Source: an uncultured Eubacteriales bacterium
GTDB lineage: Bacteria > Bacillota_A > Clostridia > Oscillospirales > Oscillospiraceae
Length of the DNA stretch: 12,646 nucleotides
Direction of reading: 5' to 3'
Assembly: GCA_900556015.1 (NCBI GenBank)
Contig: USNH01000005.1
Coordinates: 1-12,646, forward strand
In this document: positions 8,127-12,646 of the stretch, one piece after another
Layout of the letters: each line of letters opens with the position of its first letter
Position numbering within the stretch: position 1 is the stretch's first letter
The notes under the pieces: generated by a model
Told to the model about the DNA's origin: nothing
Database searches by the model: none
The model's input: only the letters and a program-made list of their open reading frames with translations
Position numbers and translations under genes: made by a program

Positions 8127-11100
8127 AGCATGATGTCGTCGCGGCAGCCCACGGTTTCCAGAACCGAGGCGGTGCCGCTGACGATCAGGTCCCGGGCGTT
8201 GCCCAGCCACACGTCGGTGCCGTGGGAGAAGCCGGACAGGCGCACCAGGGTGTTGAAGTCCTTGGGCTGGGTATCCACCAGCATGCCCCGGGTGAACCGG
8301 GTGTTGAACTCCGGAATGGCCACGGCCCCGGTGGGGCCTAACAGCTCGTCGTTTTCAAAGCCCAGGACCCTGGAGGAGGTGAAGATGCTCATGGTGTCCG
8401 GGTCGTCCAGGGGGATGGCCCGGGCGTTGACCCCGGTGAGGTCCTCCAGCATACGGATCATGGTGGGGTCATCGTGGCCCAGCATATCCAGCTTCAGAAG
8501 GTTGTCCTCCATGCAGTGGTATTCAAAATGGGTGGTGATGGTGTCGACGTCCTCGGCGTCGGCGGGGTGCTGGACGGCGGTGAAATCCTCCACGTCCATG
8601 TCGTCGGGGACCACCACCAGGCCGCCGGGGTGCTGGCCGGTGGTGCGGCGGACGCCTACGCAGCCCTGGGTCAGGCGGTTTACCTCGGCATTGCCGGCGG
8701 TGAGGCCCCGCTCGTCCAGGTATTTGCGGACGAAGCCGAAGGCGGTTTTCTCCGCCAGGGTACCGATGGTGCCGGCCCGGAACACCTGGGTCTGGCCGAA
8801 CATCTCGATGGCGTGGCGGTGGGCCCGGGCCTGGTATTCGCCGGAGAAGTTCAGGTCGATATCCGGCACCTTGCCGCCGCCGTAGCCCAGGAACGTCTCA
8901 AAGGGGATGTCGAAGCCGTCCTTGACGTATTTCGTGCCGCACTCCGGGCAGTCCTTGTCGGGCATATCCGCCCCGCAGCCGTAGCTGCCGTCGGTGACAA
9001 ATTCCACATGGCGGCAGTTGGGGCAACGGTAGTGGGGCGGCAGGGAGTTCACTTCGGTGATGCCGGACATATAGGCCACCAGAGAGGAGCCAACGGAGCC
9101 ACGGGAGCCCACCAGATAGCCGTTTTCCAGACTGCGCTGCACCAGCTTCTGGGCGGACATATACACCACGTCATACTTCCCCAGGATGCTGCCCAGCTCC
9201 ACGTTCAGCCGGTCCACCACCAGCTGGGGAGGCTGGTCGCCGTACAGGGCGTGGCACTTGTCCCAGACCAGGCGGTTCAGGTCCTCCTGGGAGTTTTCCA
9301 GGCGGGGCGGGAACAGCTGGCCCGGAGGCAGCAGCTCGATCTCCTCCACCAGGTCGGCGATGTGGCGGGGGTTGTCGATGACCACCTGGTGGGCCAGCTC
9401 CTCCCCCAGATAGGAGAACTCCTCCAGCATCTCGGTGGTGGTTTTGAAGTAAATGGGCAGGGGCGCGTCGGCATCGGGGAACTTCTTGCTGGCCAGGAGG
9501 ATACGGCGGTACGTCTCGTCCTCCGGCTCCTGGAAGTGGACGTCGCCGGTGGCGACCACCGGCCGGTGCAGAGCTTCGCCCAACTCCACCACCTTCCGGT
9601 TGAAGTCCTTGATCTGCTCCAGCGAGTTCACGGTGCCGTTGCGCAGCATGAACTCGTTGTTGCCCAGCGGCTGAATTTCCAAGAAGTCGTAATAGGCGGC
9701 AATGCGCTTCAGCTCGTCCATGTCCCGCCCGGCCACAATGGCCCGGTACAGCTCGCCGGCCTCACAGGCAGAGCCAAGCAGCAGGCCCTCCCGATACTGG
9801 TTCAGCAGACTGCGGGGCACGCGGGGACGCTTGAAGAAGTATTCGGTGTGGGCTGCGCTGACGATTTTGTACAGATTTTTCAGGCCCACCTGGTTTTTCA
9901 CCAGAATGATGAGGTGATGGTACTTCTTTTTCAGCACCTCTTTGTTGCCGCCCAGGCCCGTGTTCACGTCCTCCACCCGGTGGATGTCCTTTGCGGCCAG
10001 ATCCTCCAGCATTTTGCAGAAGATCGCCGCCAGCGCCGCCGCATCGTCTCCGGCGCGGTGGTGGTTGAACTTGGGCAGCTCCAGGTATTTGTTCACCGTA
10101 TCCAGCTTGTAATTGCCCAGGCCCGGATACAGCGCCTGCGCCATAGGCAGGCTGTCGATATACGGGTTGCGGAATTCCACGCCTGCCCGCCGGGCTGCCG
10201 CCTGCAGAATGGGAATGTCGAAGCCGTGGGCGTTGTGCGCCACCAGCACCCGGTCGCCCGCGAACTCCAGAAACTGCTTCAGGGCCGTATCCGGGTCCGG
10301 CGCACCGGCCACCATGCCGTCGTTGATGCCGGTCAGCTCCACCACCTTGGCCGGGATGGGCATGGCCGGGTCCACAAACGTATCGAACGCCTCGGTGATC
10401 TTCCCGTTTTCCACCCGAACGGCGCTGATCTCGATGAGCTTGTCCATCTGGGTGTTCAGGCCGGTGGTCTCGGTATCAAACACCACAAAGCTGCCGCTCA
10501 GCGGGCCGCTGGCCCCCTTGCCGTACACAACGGGGATCATATCATCCACAAAGTAGGCCTCGCAGCCGTAGATCAGCTTGAAATCCGGGTCGCTCTTGTG
10601 GATCTCGTCGGTGGCCAGCATGGCCTCCGGGTAGCCCTGACAGACACCGTGGTCGGTGATGGCAATGGCCGGGTGGCCCATCCGGTGGGCCAGCTTGACG
10701 ATGCCGCCGGGGTCGCAGAAGCCGTCCATGCTGGAAAGCTTGGTGTGCAGATGCAGCTCCACCCGCTTTTCCGGGGCAGTATCCTCCCGCTTTTTGCGCT
10801 CCACGATCAGCACATCGTAGGGGTACACGATGTAGTCGTGCTCGTATTTATCGTAGGAGCAGTCGCCCCGCACAATGACCGTGCTGCCCTTGCCAATGCC
10901 CTCCCACTTGGAGCAGTCCTCCCCTTCCTGTGCACGGACTTTCAGGTTGATCGAGCCGGTATAGTCGGTGATAGACACGGTGTAGATCTTGCGGTAGTTG
11001 CCCTTGACCTCGGTAAAGAACACATCGCCCCAGATCATGCACTTGCCGCCCTCGCCGCCCAGATCCTTGAGGGGCGTAAGGTTTTTGGGGGTGAACATTT

Positions 11101-11716
11101 TGCCGTGGAAGATGGTAACCGGCTTGTCGGTAAGGTTGAGCCCCTCCACCTTGATAGACGGTGCGGTGTTCTTTTTCTCGAATTTGACCACCGGCGGTGC
11201 GATCTTGCGCTCCAGCTTTTCCTCCATCTGCTGCTGCTCCGCCGCAGTCACTGCGCTTTGCAGCGTCACCTTGGGGGTAACGCCGGTATGCTCGGCAACG
11301 CGCTTTGCAAGCAGTTCTTCAAAGCCCATCTCCTGCAAAAACTTTGTACCGTGGCACACCCCCACCGTGATGTTCTGCCCGGTGATGGTAATGCTGCTCC
11401 TGTCCAGAAAGCCGTTGATGGGCACACCGTCCCGCTTCATGTCCTCCAGCAGGATGCGCAAAGCGTGCTCGTCCAGCATGGCATAGCCGAACAGGTTCTT
11501 GATCTTCAGTTCAAAGCCCTCGTAGTCCGGCTGCAGGGAAGCCAGTAGCCGGGCGCAGAGGTTCTGATCCAGCGGGGCGGCGCTGCGCAAAGTAAACTCG
11601 ACCTGCCGGTCCTGCCGCAGCATCCGGGCGTGCTCCACGATCACCTGCCCGAAGCAGGCCGCAAAATCCGGGTCCGCCATAAACTGCGGCCACAGCTGGG
11701 AAACAAGTGGTTTCAC
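8057..11716 (-). CDS. polC: Second DNA polymerase III PolC-type alpha subunit, 3'-truncated at the same junction
   Basis: A diverged second PolC. It starts with GTG at 11714-11716, supported by AAAAAGGAG at 11725-11733 with 8-nt spacing. About 320 residues precede the PHP domain, the usual length: a KH-like N-terminal part, a charged linker near 170-200, and an OB fold. PHP has HLHT from 322; the exonuclease has Asp414/Glu416, Asp500 and His553/Asp558; the zinc cysteines are present (YRCPNC, then CPEC); catalytic residues are Asp952/Asp954 and Asp1077. Genuine sequence ends at about residue 1220 (VRKGK); the frame then stays open antisense through the first polC to a stop near 7463, which is meaningless coding. 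About 230 C-terminal residues are missing compared with a typical 1440-residue PolC. Similarity to the first copy is about 89% (protein) in the core but only about 50-60% before it. Confidence 0.92.
8058..8290 (-). other. Single-copy spacer between the inverted arms (polC residues after NTRFT)
   Basis: These 233 nt code on the minus strand for residues 1143 to 1220 of the second polC, from RGMLVDTQPKDFN through SHGTDVWLGN and CRDDIMLYL to FKIMEAVRKGK. The matching part of the first polC is absent. There is no terminator, no separate gene and no recombination site that I can recognise. Confidence 0.85.
8291..9553 (-). repeat. Right arm of the large imperfect inverted repeat (polC core)
   Basis: Partner of 6795-8057, equal in length (1263 nt) and alignable without gaps. 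It covers residues 722-1142 of the second PolC, including the zinc site and all three catalytic aspartates. Similarity to the left arm falls sharply just beyond 9553: the next 90 nt are only about 62% identical to the first copy, against about 86% on the near side. Confidence 0.88.
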
Positions 11717-11724
11717 AAATGGTA

Positions 11725-11733
11725 CTCCTTTTT
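11725..11733 (-). promoter_or_regulatory. Ribosome binding site deciding the GTG start of the second polC
   Basis: On the minus strand AAAAAGGAG ends 8 nt before the GTG at 11716-11714. No ATG lies at a suitable distance, so this strong Shine-Dalgarno sets the start at GTG and gives a PolC N-terminus of normal length. Confidence 0.75.
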
Positions 11734-11755
11734 GGTGGGTTCTTTACAGCACAAA

Positions 11756-11785
11756 CTGCCGCACCCGTTTTTGCGGGTGTGGCAG
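11756..11785 (-). promoter_or_regulatory. Hairpin in the ispG-polC spacer (possible attenuator or weak terminator)
   Basis: CTGCCGCACCC (11756-11766) and GGGTGTGGCAG (11775-11785) form an 11-bp GC-rich stem, extended by one more pair, with a 6-nt loop. As minus-strand RNA it has one A-C mismatch. It lies between the second ispG stop and the polC ribosome binding site. Only TTTGTGCTG follows, without a solid U-run, so as a terminator it would be leaky; it may instead reduce read-through into polC or protect the upstream message. The first ispG-polC pair has just 13 nt between the genes and no such hairpin. Confidence 0.5.
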
Positions 11786-11800
11786 TAGCGAAAAGAATGC

Positions 11801-12646
11801 TTACAATTTATAGATCTCGTCCATGAACTGATCCAGAATGTTATCGCCGGTCAGCTTTTTGATGGGCTTGCCATGGATGAACAGCACAGCCTCGCCCTTG
11901 CCGCCCGCAATGCCGATATCAGCTTCGCGGGCTTCGCCGGGGCCATTGACAACGCAGCCCATCACGGCCACCTTGATGGACTTTTTGTAGCCCTGCAGCC
12001 GCTTTTCCACCTCGTTGGCGATCTCGGTGCAGGGGTACTGGGTGCGTCCGCAGGTGGGGCAGGTGATGACCTCCGGTCCGGTGACCGGGAAGCCCACGGC
12101 GCGCAGGATGTTGAAGCCTGCCTCCACCTCTTTTTCCGGCTCGGCAGCCAGCGACACGCGGATGGTATCGCCGATGCCCTCCAGCAGCATCCCGCCGATG
12201 CCCATGCCGCTTTTCAGCAGACCCATCTGGTAGGTACCGGCCTCGGTGACGCCCACATGGAGCGGGTAGTCGGTGACAGCGCTGAGCTGGCGGTAGGCCT
12301 CCATCATGCGGGGCACGTTGGAGTTTTTGATGGAGATGACGATGTTGTTGAAATCGAACTTCTCCAGCAGACGGACATGGTACAGCGCGCTCTCCACCAT
12401 GGCTTCGGGGACGGGGGCACCGTACTTGGCGAGGATGTGCTTTTCCAGACTACCGCCGTTGACGCCGATGCGGATGGGGATATTCTTCTGCTGGCACGCC
12501 TGAACCACGGCCTTCACGCGGTCGTCGTCGCCGATGTTGCCGGGGTTGATGCGGATCTTATCCACGCCCACATCGGCGCACGCCAGCGCGGCCTTGTAAT
12601 CGAAGTGGATATCCGCCACGATGGGGATGTTCACCGCGTTCTTGAC
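11801..12646 (-). CDS. ispG: Second 4-hydroxy-3-methylbut-2-enyl diphosphate synthase, 5' end outside window
   Basis: A second, diverged IspG. The frame is open to the window edge (VKNAVNIPIVADIHFDYK), so the start lies outside; by alignment with the first copy about 64 N-terminal residues are missing. The coding part has RINPGNIG, GVNGGSLEKHIL, and the [4Fe-4S] ligands in CPTCGRTQY and GCVVNGPGEA, and ends with EIYKL and TAA at 11803-11801. Identity to the first IspG is roughly 60% by eye, which means a different genus or family rather than a recent duplicate. An 84-nt spacer separates it from the second polC, on the same strand and in the same order as in the left operon. The overall character recalls Faecalibacterium-like Ruminococcaceae, an impression I could not verify. 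Confidence 0.95.
   Translation of the reverse strand, partial: VKNAVNIPIVADIHFDYKAALACADVGVDKIRINPGNIGDDDRVKAVVQACQQKNIPIRIGVNGGSLEKHILAKYGAPVPEAMVESALYHVRLLEKFDFNNIVISIKNSNVPRMMEAYRQLSAVTDYPLHVGVTEAGTYQMGLLKSGMGIGGMLLEGIGDTIRVSLAAEPEKEVEAGFNILRAVGFPVTGPEVITCPTCGRTQYPCTEIANEVEKRLQGYKKSIKVAVMGCVVNGPGEAREADIGIAGGKGEAVLFIHGKPIKKLTGDNILDQFMDEIYKL

Noticed and set aside
8130..8885. Plus-strand frame of 251 codons just after the junction
   Set aside because: It is complementary to conserved PolC sequence and is rich in Ser, Arg and Pro without a domain. Its repeat-like resemblance to the end of the long minus-strand frame only reflects the inverted polC arms.
6795..9553. Inverted repeat as a hairpin telomere, palindromic amplification, transposon ends or invertible switch
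   Set aside because: The arms differ by about 10% or more, consist wholly of ordinary polC coding sequence, and have no recombinase gene, terminal motif or target-site duplication nearby.
8474..11548. Open plus-strand frame of 1024 codons opposite the right polC
   Set aside because: Same cause: a compositional shadow, rich in V, G, A, H and Q, while the minus strand carries every PolC motif in order.
1..12646. New defence, mobile or biosynthetic system
   Set aside because: Every gene is a recognised housekeeping gene and there is no accessory region; the only unexplained structure is the polC-polC junction.

Overview
The window is high-GC, almost wall-to-wall coding DNA of a clostridial (Firmicutes) type. 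PolC, the Gram-positive replicative polymerase, and the gene order frr-uppS-cdsA-dxr-rseP-ispG-polC point to Clostridia, most likely gut Oscillospirales; that placement is an inference from gene content and protein character, not from a search.

Left part (1-8057, + strand): one tightly packed operon. It holds the tail of frr, then uppS (lipid carrier synthesis), cdsA (CDP-diacylglycerol), dxr and ispG (two steps of the MEP isoprenoid pathway) around rseP (site-2 membrane protease), and then polC. Gaps are from -1 to 22 nt with a ribosome binding site before most starts. dxr and ispG help make the IPP/DMAPP that feeds UppS, and UppS and CdsA feed envelope and membrane synthesis, so the operon joins envelope lipid supply to replication.

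Centre (about 8055-8059): the polC reading frame breaks off and the sequence turns into the opposite strand of a second, different polC. The two genes lie tail to tail, each missing its 3' end, so neither could give a complete polymerase. A 1263-nt stretch of polC (6795-8057) recurs inverted at 8291-9553 without indels at about 89% amino-acid identity by eye, around a 233-nt single-copy spacer. Differences are largely synonymous, so these are orthologues from two lineages rather than a fresh duplication.

Right part (8058-12646, - strand): a second polC fragment with a full-length N-terminus, an 84-nt spacer with a hairpin, and a second ispG that runs off the window. This ispG is only about 60% identical to the first. 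Two copies each of two normally single-copy essential genes, with a tail-to-tail break inside both polC copies, is best explained by a chimeric contig (two metagenomic genomes joined, or an amplification/long-read chimera). A real inverted rearrangement is possible but less likely. I see no RNA gene, CRISPR array, insertion sequence, phage gene or new biological system here.
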